This document shows positions 12,460-23,520 of a DNA stretch of 64,000 bases, piece by piece. The notes below the pieces were generated by a model, which made no database searches, had not been told where the DNA came from, and saw only the letters and a list, made by a program, of their open reading frames with translations. Source of the DNA: Puffinus mauretanicus (taxonomy: Eukaryota; Chordata; Aves; Procellariiformes; Procellariidae); assembly GCA_023333565.1 (NCBI GenBank), contig JAJKFH010000227.1, positions 1,488,001 to 1,552,000 of the forward strand, given 5' to 3'. How positions within the stretch are numbered: the first letter of the stretch is position 1; each line of letters begins with the position of its first letter. Made by a program: the position numbers and the translations under genes.

Positions 12460-13560
12460 AGAATCATAGAATCATTAAGGTTGGAAAAGACCTCTAAGAT
12501 CATCGAGTCCAACCATCAACCCAACACTACCATGCCCACTAAACCATGTCCCTAAGCGCCTCATCTACACGTCTTTTAAATACTTCCAGGGGTGGTGACT
12601 CCACCACTTCCCTGGGCAGCCTGTTCCAAGGCCTGACCACTCTTTCAGTAAAGAAATTTTTCCTAATGTCCAATCTAAACCTCCTTTGGCAGTAACTTGA
12701 GGCCATTTCCTCTCTCCTGTAACTTGGCAGAAGAGACCAACACCCACCTCGCTACAACCTCCTTTCAGGTGGTTGTAGAGCGATGAGTCTCCCCTCAGCC
12801 TCCTCTCCCCAGGCTAAACAGCCCAGTTCCCTCAGCCGCTCTCATCAGACTTGTGCTCCAGGCCCTTCACCAGCTTCGTTGCCCTCCTCTGGACACGCTC
12901 CAGCACCTCCATGTCCTTCTTGTAGTGAGGGGCCCAAAACTGAACACAGGATTCGAGGTGTGGCCTCCTCACCAGTGCCGAGTACAGGGGCACGATCACC
13001 TCCCTGCTCCTGCTGGCCACACTATTTCTGATACAGGCCAGGATGCCATTGGCCTTCTTGGCCACCTGGGCACACTGCCGGCTCATGTTCAGCCGGCTGT
13101 CAACCAGCACCCCCAGGTCCTTTTCCTCCGGGCAGCTTTCCAGCCACTCTTCCCCAAGCCTGTAGCGTTGCCTGGGGTTGTTGTGGCCGAAGTGCAGGAC
13201 CCGGCACTTGGCCTTGTTGAACCTCATACAACTGGCCTTGGCCCATCGATCCAGCCTGTCCAGGTCCCTCTGCAGAGCCTTCCCACCCTCCAGCAGATCA
13301 ACACTCCCGTCCAACTTGGTGTCATCTGCAAACTTACTGAGGAAACACTCAATCCCCTCATCCAGATCATTGATAAAGATATTGAACAAGACTGGCCCCA
13401 AAACTGAGCCCTGGGGAACACCACTCGTGACCGGCCGCCAACTCCATTCACCACAACTCTCTGGGCTCGGCCATCCAGCCAGTTTCTTATCCAGCGAAGG
13501 GTGTACCTGTCTAAGCCGTGAGCTGCCAGCTTCTCTAGGAGAATGCTGTGGGAGACAGCA
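12460..13560 (-). mobile_element. CR1 non-LTR retrotransposon, 5'-truncated
   Basis: This is the 3' portion of a chicken-repeat-1 (CR1) LINE in reverse orientation. The 3' end lies at about 12460-12475, where the minus strand reads ATGATTCTATGATTCTAAG, the short repeated terminus typical of avian CR1. The 5' edge is near 13560, inside the reverse transcriptase domain at the block equivalent to [12 protein letters not shown]1 copies by target-primed reverse transcription and is usually 5'-truncated like this one. I saw no target-site duplication, as is common for CR1. Full-length CR1 is about 4.5 kb, so roughly a quarter remains. The copy lacks ORF1, the endonuclease and the first part of the polymerase, so it cannot move by itself. 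Confidence 0.95.
12539..13560 (-). pseudogene. CR1 ORF2 reverse transcriptase remnant, frameshifted
   Basis: The C-terminal half of the CR1 polymerase remains. Reading 5' to 3' on the minus strand, the first block (13560 to about 13443) encodes a [14 protein letters not shown] segment and RAQRVVVNG. The frame then shifts. The longest open block (about 13440-12832) holds [13 protein letters not shown], the catalytic FADDTKL motif with both aspartates, KFNKAK-like residues, [11 protein letters not shown], and the VQRRATK region. It stops at 12832 just after [10 protein letters not shown]. Further shifts follow. The last block (about 12690-12542) reads in a third phase, through FRLDIRKNFFTERVV and LPREVVESPPLEVFK, to a TAG stop at 12539-12541. 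At least three frame changes mean no functional enzyme. The apparent start codon near 13647 lies outside the element and is accidental. Confidence 0.9.
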
Positions 13561-15914
13561 CCTCTCCGCTCGGAGCATTTGCACAGCTGAGCCTATGAGG
13601 GGATGATGCAATTGGGACCGTACAGCATTACCCCTTCCCCAGCTCATTTAAAGCACAGGTGAGAAGCTGTGGCAAATGCTCTGGAAACGACACAACTCAT
13701 CGTGCTATATAATTTGTCCCCAGATAGCGTGTTAGCCAATGTAGGGTTTGCCAAAGGCATTTAAAAACCTTTTTTGGCCTTCAGCAAGGAAAAGAGAAAT
13801 CAAGGAAGAACACCTGTTTTAAGGACTAGGAGCAATTCTGGAGAGCATATACAGAGGCTTCCAGAGGGGTTTTAAAATGGACTTGTCAGGCAACTTAAAT
13901 GGATACGTTATTCCTAAAGTTTATTCTAAGATTTGTGCATACTTAACCCATAAACCCACAGCAAACAAACACTGTATAGAAATAACAAATCCCACGTAGA
14001 TCACTACGGTTGTGTTAGGGGAAGTCTTTATGGAAGAGGCTGACTCATTTTCAGTCTTTCTGCCAGCGCTTGGTTGTATATAGTGCACAGGAGAATGTAT
14101 TTCATCTGGTTAAATTCTGCTTAGTGGGGGTACCAAAGCCCATTGAGCAAAACCGATGATGCCAAGCTAAATCTTACCCCAGTTATTAGTGCTTGAAAGA
14201 TATGTGAAGATTTTTAATAATAAGGAAGGTTAAACAGAGATGTCTGTTTTTCATAATTACACAGTGCTCCCAAGACAGCTGTTCAGCCATCTTGAAAATC
14301 AATGTTTTGATGCCCTTTGAACCTTCTTTTCCTGTTGAGTGTCTCTCCTACAGGTTGCTCCCCAGGATGAAAACAATAAAAGCAAATATATAACAGTAAA
14401 GGCCTGAGGTTAATGTCTTTAACAAGATAATGTTACTTAAGGGAACTGTAAACCAAATCATTCCTAAATTCCATTTGTTCTTTGCAATCTAGGATATGTT
14501 ATGAAACCATATGTGTGCGTATGGATGCGTACATAGTGTGCAAGATTTTTTACAGTAATATGACTGCGTTTTCACATTGCGTATTCCAGTATTCCCATAT
14601 CACATGGTTTGCTGAGAATTACTATTATTCTAACCATTAATCCTTTTATTAATAACTTGCTTTTGCAGCTGTGTCATAAAGAATCACATCGTAACGTAGC
14701 TGGCTACGAGTCTAATGTGCAAGATCTAAAAAAATTTGCACCAGGTCATTTTACCAAGCAGAATTTCTTTCTTTGGATTTAGTACCAAAAGGTAATTCAT
14801 TCCAACAAACTGGCACATGCCTTTAATATTTTCTAATTTTCACCAGAGAAGAACTTGCTAAAATTACTTCAAGCTGCATTCCTTGTGTATATATGAACTC
14901 AAAGGAAAAAAAAAGAAAAGAAAACATGAAAGGGTAAATAGTCTCCTGATGCACACGTACTGTTTTTTATACCCACTGAAAATTTATCTCAAGACACGTT
15001 CAGGTTACTCTCTCCAGAAGTTACTTTTACAGCATTCTTAGGTATTCCCCGCAATTCAATTAACTTCGGGCAAATTTGATATGGAACAAGACTCTGACCC
15101 TACGTGTGTGTTTTTTCTTGATTTTCATGGAAATGGTAGATATAAATATGTGCAGACCAAAGGAGCGAGACTAGTTTATTTAACTTTATACTATCTCCAA
15201 TACTATAAAACCTGGAAATAAAACAGAAACATAATCCTACCAAAACATTTTGGAGGTTGTCCAGAAAAAATCTAAGGACACTTGTTTCTACTGATATCTA
15301 CATCACTGGACTCATTTCCATTGACACAAGTGAATGGAAATCCCTGCCAGTGAGAATCACAGGCGATCATAATCACTCTACAATGACAAAGCCTCAGCTC
15401 CTTGTGCCTTCAAACTGCAAACCTATGTAGATGGTGAGGCAAAGGATAAGAGAACTGAGGATGTGGTCACCATGAAAAACCCCTGACAGTTCAGAAAATG
15501 TTGGCCTTAGTCCAATTCCTCCTCCTCTTTTTCCTCCTCCTGAGTCTAAGTCTTGTTCCTGCCCACATGTAACTCTTGGGTGTTAGAGGGCAATGAGTAT
15601 TTCGCATGAGGTCTGCCACAGACATCAGGCAGTAGGGTATTTTACTGTGAATCAAGAACCTTTGCAAGTGGTCAAGATGGAAAAGAGAAAGCTCTTCAAC
15701 AATATTTACGGCAGGAATAGGCTCAAACATTCCTTTTAATTATCAGCGCTGTCTAGCTATGTTTCTGTGAACCATCATGGCTCTCTGAAGAGCACCATTG
15801 TGCCTTGCAGTACAGTATTATTTGTACAGCCACACAAACTGGAGGCTTTAGAGGAGTCCATGGATGAGCATGGCAGGACTGCAGGGTCTTGCCCAAGAGA
15901 ATTTCCTTCTGGGA
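13561..15914. other. AT-rich unique sequence, no gene seen
   Basis: Stop codons are dense in all frames, and no reading frame of note occurs between about 13650 and 15490. A 9-bp inverted repeat lies at 15314-15341 and is listed separately. I see no repeat family or RNA gene. Single-copy stretches such as 13870-14120 could be conserved elements, but that cannot be judged from one sequence. Confidence 0.55.
15314..15341. repeat. Short inverted repeat (9-bp arms)
   Basis: ATTTCCATT (15314-15322) and AATGGAAAT (15333-15341) are perfect reverse complements around a 10-base spacer. The CCATTGACA context resembles the centres of old palindromic amniote repeats, so this may be a relic of one. Confidence 0.5.
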
Positions 15915-16005
15915 TAGAGAATAGAAACACATGGAAACCAGGGTGAATTGCCCAAGACCACCCAGCAGGTCAGTGGTGGAGCGAAGGACCTGCATCTTTT
16001 GCATC
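15915..16005 (-). repeat. MIR-like (CORE-SINE) fragment
   Basis: The segment around 15945-15990 contains TTGCCCAAGACCACCCAGCA followed by GGTCAGTGGTGGAGC. This matches the reverse complement of the MIR core (consensus roughly TTGCCCAAGGTCACACAGC...AGTGGCAGAGC). MIR-type SINEs predate the split of birds and mammals and survive only as diverged fragments, as here. The element's sense strand is the minus strand. Confidence 0.6.
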
Positions 16006-17784
16006 CTCCTATGGGATCACTGAGTTTCTCATTAGTCTAATAAGCTTCAGCAGTTGTTTCCTCATCTATTCTTTGTGAAAAAGCAATAGCCTTAAGACCT
16101 CTGATGCGAGCCCAATCTGTCCACCCCATGATGGGCACCCATCATCTACCAGCAAACCCTACAAGGCACACCAGAACGACGCATGGCTGGGAGGAGACCT
16201 CCCTCCCCAAAGGCAGGAGGTCATGGACTCTGCTTTGACATGAGCCACCTGCATGGTGTCAGCACGTGCCGTGACCTTCGCAGGCAATAAAGCCGTGGTG
16301 CTCCAACAAGCTCAGGTTTAACGGGACTTGTGCAGGTTTTTACCACTGCCCTGTAAAATACCTTTCATAAATGGAAACATTACCTTTTTCTTCTTGCACA
16401 AATTACACATTTTCATGCCAAAACATATTTTTAGATAGGTTCCAAGTATTTCACTTGCTCTCCTAGTATTAATTACAGATTAACCCAAACTTATCATGCC
16501 ATCACAGTTGCTGATATAACACAACCTTGGGGCAGTGGACACGTTTATCTCATTAATTGTCAAAACGCTCCCTTTTGTGCCATCAAGCAGAAGTATTGCC
16601 CCACAGTCCAGAGCAGAAGGGATAAACCAGCACCATTCTGTCATCCTTCCCAGGATGCAACTACACTTTTCCCAACTCAGGTTACACATCCGTGCAGTAT
16701 CTATAAGGGGATAGGAGACAGATGCTGTTTAAACCAGCATTTTCATACATATTTATTAAAGGAAACAGATTAGCAAGGTGCCAGATTTTCCTGATACCAG
16801 ATATGTTCCTAGAATGAATACCCTCTGCAGAAGATTAAAGAAAGACCTCACAGTATGACTAAAAGAAAAAAATAGCAGAAAAAAATCACTGTCACTCGGC
16901 TTAAAATTTCACACTTGGAGAAAAACATGAATTATAGCTTGGGAAAAGAGAAAGCTAAAAGGAGAGGAAGAAGATTTGACAAACATTTAATCATGAGTGG
17001 CAGACAAAGGGCATAAGGAACAATTGCTCACTATTTCTTAGAAGCTGGAATCTTCAAATTAAATGATCAGGCAGTGGTTCTGAAACAAATAATTTTTTTT
17101 TTTTTATACCTCACCATCATATGCTGTAAAAAACATTGCCTTAAGGATGTTTTGGGTACCGAGTGCATAAATATGTCCAAAAATCCACTGTCCTCTCTGC
17201 TGCCACTGGGAAAAGAATTACTAATTTGAGTACAGAAATGTAGCATTGAATAAAATCAGCATATTTATATCTAAAAAACTTTTAGCACTTTCAGATCTCA
17301 GCTCTGTTTCCACTGATTTAAAGTTGATCATGTTTTGCAACTGATTTTTGAAGAGATCAAATACCTCAGCTTTTCACTGTGCACTTACCAGTGTGAAATT
17401 TTCATTCTGGAAAAAGGAACCCCATGTGCAAGAGATTTGGGATCCCTGGAGGTGGAGACATATGTATTTCTAACGTTTATGCCAGAAAGACAAACTGACA
17501 CTCTATACTAATAAACATATTCTGAAACAACTGCAAAGAAACATTTACCTTAACTTCCCACCAACAGGTTATTTTTAGATTTTTTTTTTTTTTAATTAAA
17601 AAAACCCACAAAAAGCCCCCAAAATCTTTTAATCTAATCTTGGCTATATTTTCCCCTTCAATGCCTAAGGGATACAAGATTATGTATAACAGGAAACCTT
17701 TGATTTCTGAGCTTTTATGTTTTTGCAATGTTCCAACTCACCAAAACAAGTGTGTTGATTTTTAAGCAAAAAGCAAATTGCAGC

Positions 17785-18110
17785 ATGCACCCGGGGCTAA
17801 TTCTCCCACTCACCCGAGCTACCCCTGCTAGCATGACCTGGAGCAGAATTAGGTCCATGTAAAGGATTTTGACAATCCCACCCTTAAGCAATGCAACCTC
17901 AGGAGCACGCAAACCCGTGGGAGAGCAGCATCCCTTTCTGCGCCTTACAGGAACAGCCGGGAGACAGCGTTGACAGACGCATTAAGGACCCCCCTGGGCA
18001 TTTGCTTTCCCATTAGCACGGAGAGCGCGAAGTTTGCACGCCGGGTCAAGGCAGGGACTGAGCATCTCCCTGACAACAGCACGGCCGTAGGGTCCTCCCC
18101 CGGTCTTCCC
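17785..18110. promoter_or_regulatory. CpG-enriched patch, weak CpG-island candidate
   Basis: By eye count there are about 17 CpG dinucleotides in some 320 bases, against very few in the flanking AT-rich DNA. The densest part is 18005-18105. No TATA box or clear first exon is visible. It could be an unmethylated regulatory element or simply a GC-rich fluctuation. Confidence 0.25.
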
Positions 18111-19084
18111 AAGGTTGGTGGAAATTTCCCATTGACTTCAGAGGTTGGAATTAGGGCCATGAGAAGCATGTGGATGGCACTAACCCATCTTTCCACATTG
18201 CACAACGTGTATGTATGCAACTGCAAGTGTAAAATCCAGCTCTGCCTCTTGGAGAGGAGCCTCATCTCCTCACCATTGCCCCGTCCTCTCCAGCCCCATC
18301 CAACCTGGCTGTGACCCTGCACTGGAATAAGTCTGTTTTAGCTCTGCCAGCCTTCCTTTTAAGAGGATCTTGCTCCACTCCCTTCCCCACCAAGCTGTCC
18401 TCACTTCTTATATCTTTAGCTAAACATCTCCAGTCCCAAATGAAGAAGCCACTGCCTTTCTGAGTCACTGCAGGTGGTAGCATGGGCACAGGGCTTTGAC
18501 TGATCCACTGCGGTGATTCATGCAGAGCCCAGGTATGCTCGTACAAATTGCTATTATTTTTGGTAAAACTTTCCCTACAGGACGCAACCCAATGGAAAAA
18601 CTGCTGGTGACAAAATTTCAGCTGGACGGGGACCTGTATAGCGGGGAAAATTTCCAGATTATCATCTCCCTGTGATTTTCTTTTAAAGTTAAAGAAAAAG
18701 CACCTTACGAGGGCTCAGAATAATGGTATGTTTATTATGAGAAATTAATTTTTTTTTTCTTGGAAATTTCTGCTTTGGTTCATTTAACGATTAATAAGCT
18801 TGCTGAAAGCAAAATGAAGGCAAGAAGCTGCTCAGTGGATGAGATTTTACTGCCAGGTCCTGTCACTTCCATCCACGATTTCTTTCTAGTGATATAATAT
18901 ACATTGAACAACATGAGTAAAATTGGATGGGAATATGTTTGTAAAGAGAGGGCTCCGCATCAGAGTCTAAGTGATTGCAGACCTGGAAAAGTTAAAAAAA
19001 AAATTAGAAATTAATGTGGTGATACATTTCCTGCAAGCTTCAATGCCCAGAAAAACAGGAAAGTTTCTTCGCATGTTTTAAAGA

Positions 19085-19118
19085 AATATATATACATAAA
19101 TATATATGTATATAAAAT
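19085..19118. repeat. AT-rich simple repeat
   Basis: Alternating TA with occasional TACATA and TATGTA units, forming a short degenerate low-complexity tract. Confidence 0.8.
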
Positions 19119-20799
19119 TAGGTCTTTGCACATGGTAAAATGAATGCCAAGCTCAGTTTATGAGGGGTAAATCAGATTTCTGCACACAGAAACTTTCCTC
19201 TTCCTGTGTGTGCAGGTTAAATGGGATTTTAATAAAGGCACTTAACGAGATCCTGAATAACTTCAACACCAAGAGCTTCACGTGGTCCCTTTTAATCTCG
19301 CTTTAATTATGGTTATGAAGAATGTGATAATGGTTTTTCTTTTGCTGGCAAGCTGAGAAAACTCAGAATTTTGCTGCTAGCTTTGCCAGGCAATTTTCCA
19401 GGCAGATGGACTGAGCCTGGTGCCAAGCATAGTCTGAGGTTGGTCCATCTCCTGGCTTCCTCACCAAGAAGATGAGGATGGACAGAGGAGGCTACAGGGG
19501 GGACACTGCAGCATATTCTTGGCCGCACCAGCCAAAATCCCATCTCTGAACCTGCCGCTCTTTTTCTGGTTGTTTCTTCACTCCTATTCACACAAAAAAA
19601 ATAACCACTGGCTTCTTTCCACCATGACACAAACTGGAGCCATGACACATGTCCAGCAGAGAACCCACTGATGTAGGAGAACACTTAGTTACCTGGTGGA
19701 ATTTTTAAAAACTTATTATTAGGACAGGAACTTACTCCTCAAGCCTGGATAGAAAGCTTTTCAGGGGACAGAGAAAAGATGTGGCAGAGAAGAGATGTGA
19801 CAGATGGGGATGTCATTCTCCCATCTTGTCAAAGTTACAACCACTTCGGTAACTGCACAGATTGGTCCGCACATGAATAGAGGGGCTCGGTCCAGTCTGG
19901 TTTTCTCATGTTTCAGAGGTGGTCGGTTATCGGCTAGGAATCCAAAACCACAGACTAGAATAAATCTTAGAAGATCTCTTTTAACTCACAACAGTTAGAG
20001 TAATAAAAATAAAAAGGCTGCACTGACCTCTGGCAAAACCATTCCTTTTAAAGTTTAATTCTCTTCTTTCCCCATGAAAAATGACAGTTCTCCCTGCCTT
20101 TTCTCTACCTTTAATCCCAGCAATGCTGCATTTATTCTAGTTGACCATGTACTTTCCTTCTCCTCTCCCTCCCTCTTGCACCAGAGCATTAATGAATAGG
20201 AACATTTTTCTTACTTTCAGAGGCATTGCGAAAGGTTTCAAAGTAAATTCTCTGGAAGCCCAACAAGAGCCCACACTTCCCCCTGTAGCGCGTTCATGGC
20301 GAGGAACCCAGCGAGGAGAAATCACCGTGACCCCGTCCTCATCAGGAAAAATAAATACGTTTTCTTCCATCCGAGCTGCAATTCTGCGTGGAACAATTTA
20401 AGCCTTTCCTGCCACCTCCAGGCATTGAGGTTTGTAATTGAAATCCTGAGGAACAGAATTGGCCAGCAGACAAACAAGAAACTGTCATCCTTTTGCATCT
20501 GCTTTGCTTTTGGATGATTTAACTGGCCAACTGATCTTTGCTTTTCATTAATATTTAATTTTTTTCCCCTCCTCCTGAGCAGGGCAAGGTGTTATGAGTG
20601 TTACTCTTTGGAACCAGGAATGAAAGCTGCAATCCACCATGCCGCTCTGCTGAGCTACCTCCAACCCAGCCTGGAGAGATTGCTCTGGAGGGACTAAGGA
20701 AACCATCTGGCTTTCTGGGATGCTTAAAGTGCTCAGCCTTTCTGCCAGAAAGAAGTTGATCGCTGCCAGCTCTGGCAGAAGGCTTTCCAGTGTGATGCT

Positions 20800-20916
20800 T
20801 GCCTATAAGAAATTAGATGGACCTAAGCAACCTTGTGCAACTTCAAAGCTGGTCCTGCTTTGGCTGAGACCAGAGGACCTTCAGAAGTCCCTTCCAACCT
20901 AAATTATTCTGTGGCT
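20800..20916 (+). mobile_element. CR1 3'-end fragment
   Basis: The stretch GGTCCTGCTTTGGCTGAGACC (about 20851-20871), then AAGTCCCTTCCAACCT (20885-20900) and TTATTCTGTGG (about 20904-20914), follows the CR1 3' untranslated end. The family consensus there runs roughly CCTGCTTTGGCAG, AGGTCCCTTCCAACC and ATTCTGTGATTC. It is plus-oriented and diverged. The left edge is uncertain, and similarity may start as early as about 20660. Confidence 0.75.
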
Positions 20917-21311
20917 TTCCCAACTGCTTTGGCATAGGAGTCTCAATGTTCGTAAGATGATAAAGCCCAGAGGCAGGCTCTGATTTGCAGTGCTCCAGCC
21001 CAAAAGGGAGTCAATATGTTGGGAAAAATGACTTATGAGTGAATCTGGAATCAGAAAAGTGGGGAGAGGGGGGCTGGAGGAAACCAGCTAGTTGGACTCT
21101 AGAAACCTGGAGGCATCGAGCTCCAAACCTCCAGCACCCAACCTTTTTCTAGAGTGCTTCCAACCCCTCCCCGTGCCTGAAAGGAACCAAAAATCCCTTC
21201 AAAGGACACTCACGTCTAAACACAAGAGGCTGGTAGGTACCGGCAGAGCTCCAGTAAATTTTTACAGACCTCCTGGCTTATTTATGAGGCGTCTTAGGCA
21301 CTATAAACAGC

Positions 21312-21330
21312 TTTTTTTTTTTTTTTTTTT
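21312..21330. repeat. Poly-T tract (19 bases)
   Basis: An uninterrupted T run. No retroposon body could be recognised downstream on the minus strand, so it is listed as a simple homopolymer. Confidence 0.9.
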
Positions 21331-23159
21331 GTGAATGGTACCAGGAAAGGAGCAGGGGAGCAGGACAAAAGCAAGGAAACTTGGCTTGAGAAAACACCCA
21401 AACACATCAAGATGAAGAAACTGTGCAATGCATCAGCCCATCCTCCGCTCCCCCTTCCCTCCTTGGAGAGCCCTGGGCTCCCTAGCACGTCATGGCTGGA
21501 AGCAAAAAATGTCATTAACATTCATTGTTATTTAGCTTGGACTCATGCTGATGCTACGAAAGGCTACTCATCCACCCGCTCTAGGTGACCCTGACATAAA
21601 CCTCTAAGGAACATAAGCGAGTGATATCCCAATTAAAATTAGCTGGAAACCATTCAACACATGTTTTCCCCTTTCCAAGACAACAAGGCTTTGACTAACC
21701 AAAGACTTTTGGGAGAAGTCATTTGCTTTCCCTGGGCATGGATTTTTATTGAGTTTTTTTTTCCTCCCTTTTATTGGTGGAGAAAAATGGGATGCCCAGA
21801 TAATTTCTACAGCACAATTTCTCTTTCTTTTGGCTTTCTCTGTCCTTTATTTTCATTTTTAACCAGCTTTGGGCTGATCTTGTTTGAAAGAGCGAACGCA
21901 TCCCTCAAAATACGGGCAACAAAAATGGAAAAAAAGAACAAGCCCGTGGTTATGAGCAAACCTAGAAAGCTCAGCTGACATCAAAAGATGCTTTGAGGTC
22001 CAGCCTATGGGCTCATCTGCACACTTCGCACACAGAAGATGCCCTAACCCAAAGCATTTGCGTGTCCTCCCACCTGCGTGCCCTGTTTTACCTTTGGAGC
22101 TAGAAACAACCCTTGTTGACAGCTACGAAAATCCTGCATATCTACAGACATCCCAGCCCTTTGATTAATCGTCTCTTAATTAAGGTGCAGGCAACTTTTT
22201 CATGAACACTGTCAGTGGGGAAGATCTCCAGTCTGTCACAACATATCACAGGAAACTTTGGGAGAAAACAACCAAGATAGAGATAGAGAGAGCTCATTTT
22301 GGTCCTCCCAGCTTTCTTTTCCAGTTCTGAAGTTCTCCGTTTTACTGACAGTTTTGATGCCATCTTAGGGGAAAAAAAAAATCTATATACAGACATTTAA
22401 AAAAAAAAATATGAAAAGACTATCATCTTGCTGCACTGTATATTCTACCCCGATGAGCACTTTAACAAATGTAAATAAAAACAGCTTTTCCTCTTCTGCC
22501 TTGTCCCATGAAGCTTTAGTTGGGCCTCCACATAATCCATGGGATTTCTGAAGCTTTTAGTTTTAACTAAGTAATTTGTACGGCTGCCTGAGATGCTTCC
22601 AAATGTGCGGTAACTCGATTTTGGTATGCTCCCAACCACCTAATTAAAACCATGGACTAAAATCTTTCGGCTTAGGTGATTTTTAATTCTTCTTTCCCCC
22701 TCCTTTTGTTTTTTAATCAAAAGAAATTTTCTGATCACATGTCTAGGAGATTATTCTAAACAGCACTTTGGAAAGGGCACATGCTGGAAATCCTATATAG
22801 CAGTGGAGGAGAGTTGTCACACGTGTGTGTAGAGCTCGTTTAGACCGAACGCCAAAGGTTACGGTACACACAGGAAAAAATGAAATTGCTTGTGATCCTC
22901 CTCTCATGCAGCATCCCTTTCAGAATGATGTAAGGAGGAAAAGAAGATTTCCCCTTCCAAAGCCTTAATGAGGATTTTGGAACAACTGATGAAGGAGCAG
23001 CCCTGGGGGAGCCCAGTGCGGGCGTCAAATGTGCTCGAGGAGCTCAGGGAAACAGTGCCTCTGGGGCGCTGGCTCTGTGCACAGGTCCAGCAGAGCCTCG
23101 GGTATCGCGGGAGCGGGGAAGAGCTTTCCTCATCCAGAGAAAATCTCTAGTCTGCTACA

Positions 23160-23520
23160 GACTGACCTTCACGGGGAGAAACTTGAGCAACAAGATGCAA
23201 AAGCTTTCCCCTCGACAGACACAGGCTATTTGGAAACAGCAGCCTGCGAACAAGCTTTGCTCCTCGCTGTGTGGATACAGCCAACAATCAGGATCTGGGC
23301 CTTTTATTGTAATTGTTCGGCGCAATAACACACAGACTGAAGTTTGGTTTTCGCGGTATCTGGCTAGGCATGTCGACCTGATGTGGATCAAAGACTACAT
23401 GCTAGAATTAAGCAAATATAATCAGTGTAATATGATTCATTCTTGTCCTGCTGAGCAGATGTTTGAACAGATGTCAGGTAAAAAAAGAATGTGCTGGGGA
23501 GTTGGTGCATCATTTTAAAT
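23160..23520. promoter_or_regulatory. Candidate regulatory element (motif-rich unique DNA)
   Basis: Balanced-composition sequence with retained CpGs (for example in the TTCGGCGC and TCGCGG contexts) and homeodomain-type cores: TTATTG at 23304-23309, TAATTG at 23310-23315 and CAATAA at 23323-23328. CpGs kept in AT-rich surroundings and dense short motifs are features of developmental enhancers. This is inference from texture only; conservation cannot be seen here. Confidence 0.2.

Larger units (their letters stand above)
16006..20799. other. Unique non-coding sequence, no gene seen
   Basis: Mostly AT-rich single-copy DNA with T tracts at 17093-17105 and 17580-17593 and an AT-rich simple stretch at 19085-19118. 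A CpG-containing patch at 17785-18110 and a smaller CpG-bearing stretch at about 20270-20400 break the pattern. Open frames are short and match no known family. Confidence 0.55.

Noticed and set aside
12565..12747. A 60-codon minus-strand frame in the CR1 3' part
   Set aside because: The family-like coding phase here is a different one (ending at 12539), so this frame is an out-of-phase shadow.
12853..13407. A 184-codon open frame on the plus strand across the CR1 element
   Set aside because: It is the antisense shadow of the CR1 reverse transcriptase, whose catalytic motifs are on the minus strand.
18120..18165. CCCATTGACTTCAGAG, similar to the centre of old palindromic amniote repeats
   Set aside because: The terminal inverted repeats are not recognisable, so the match is too short to call.
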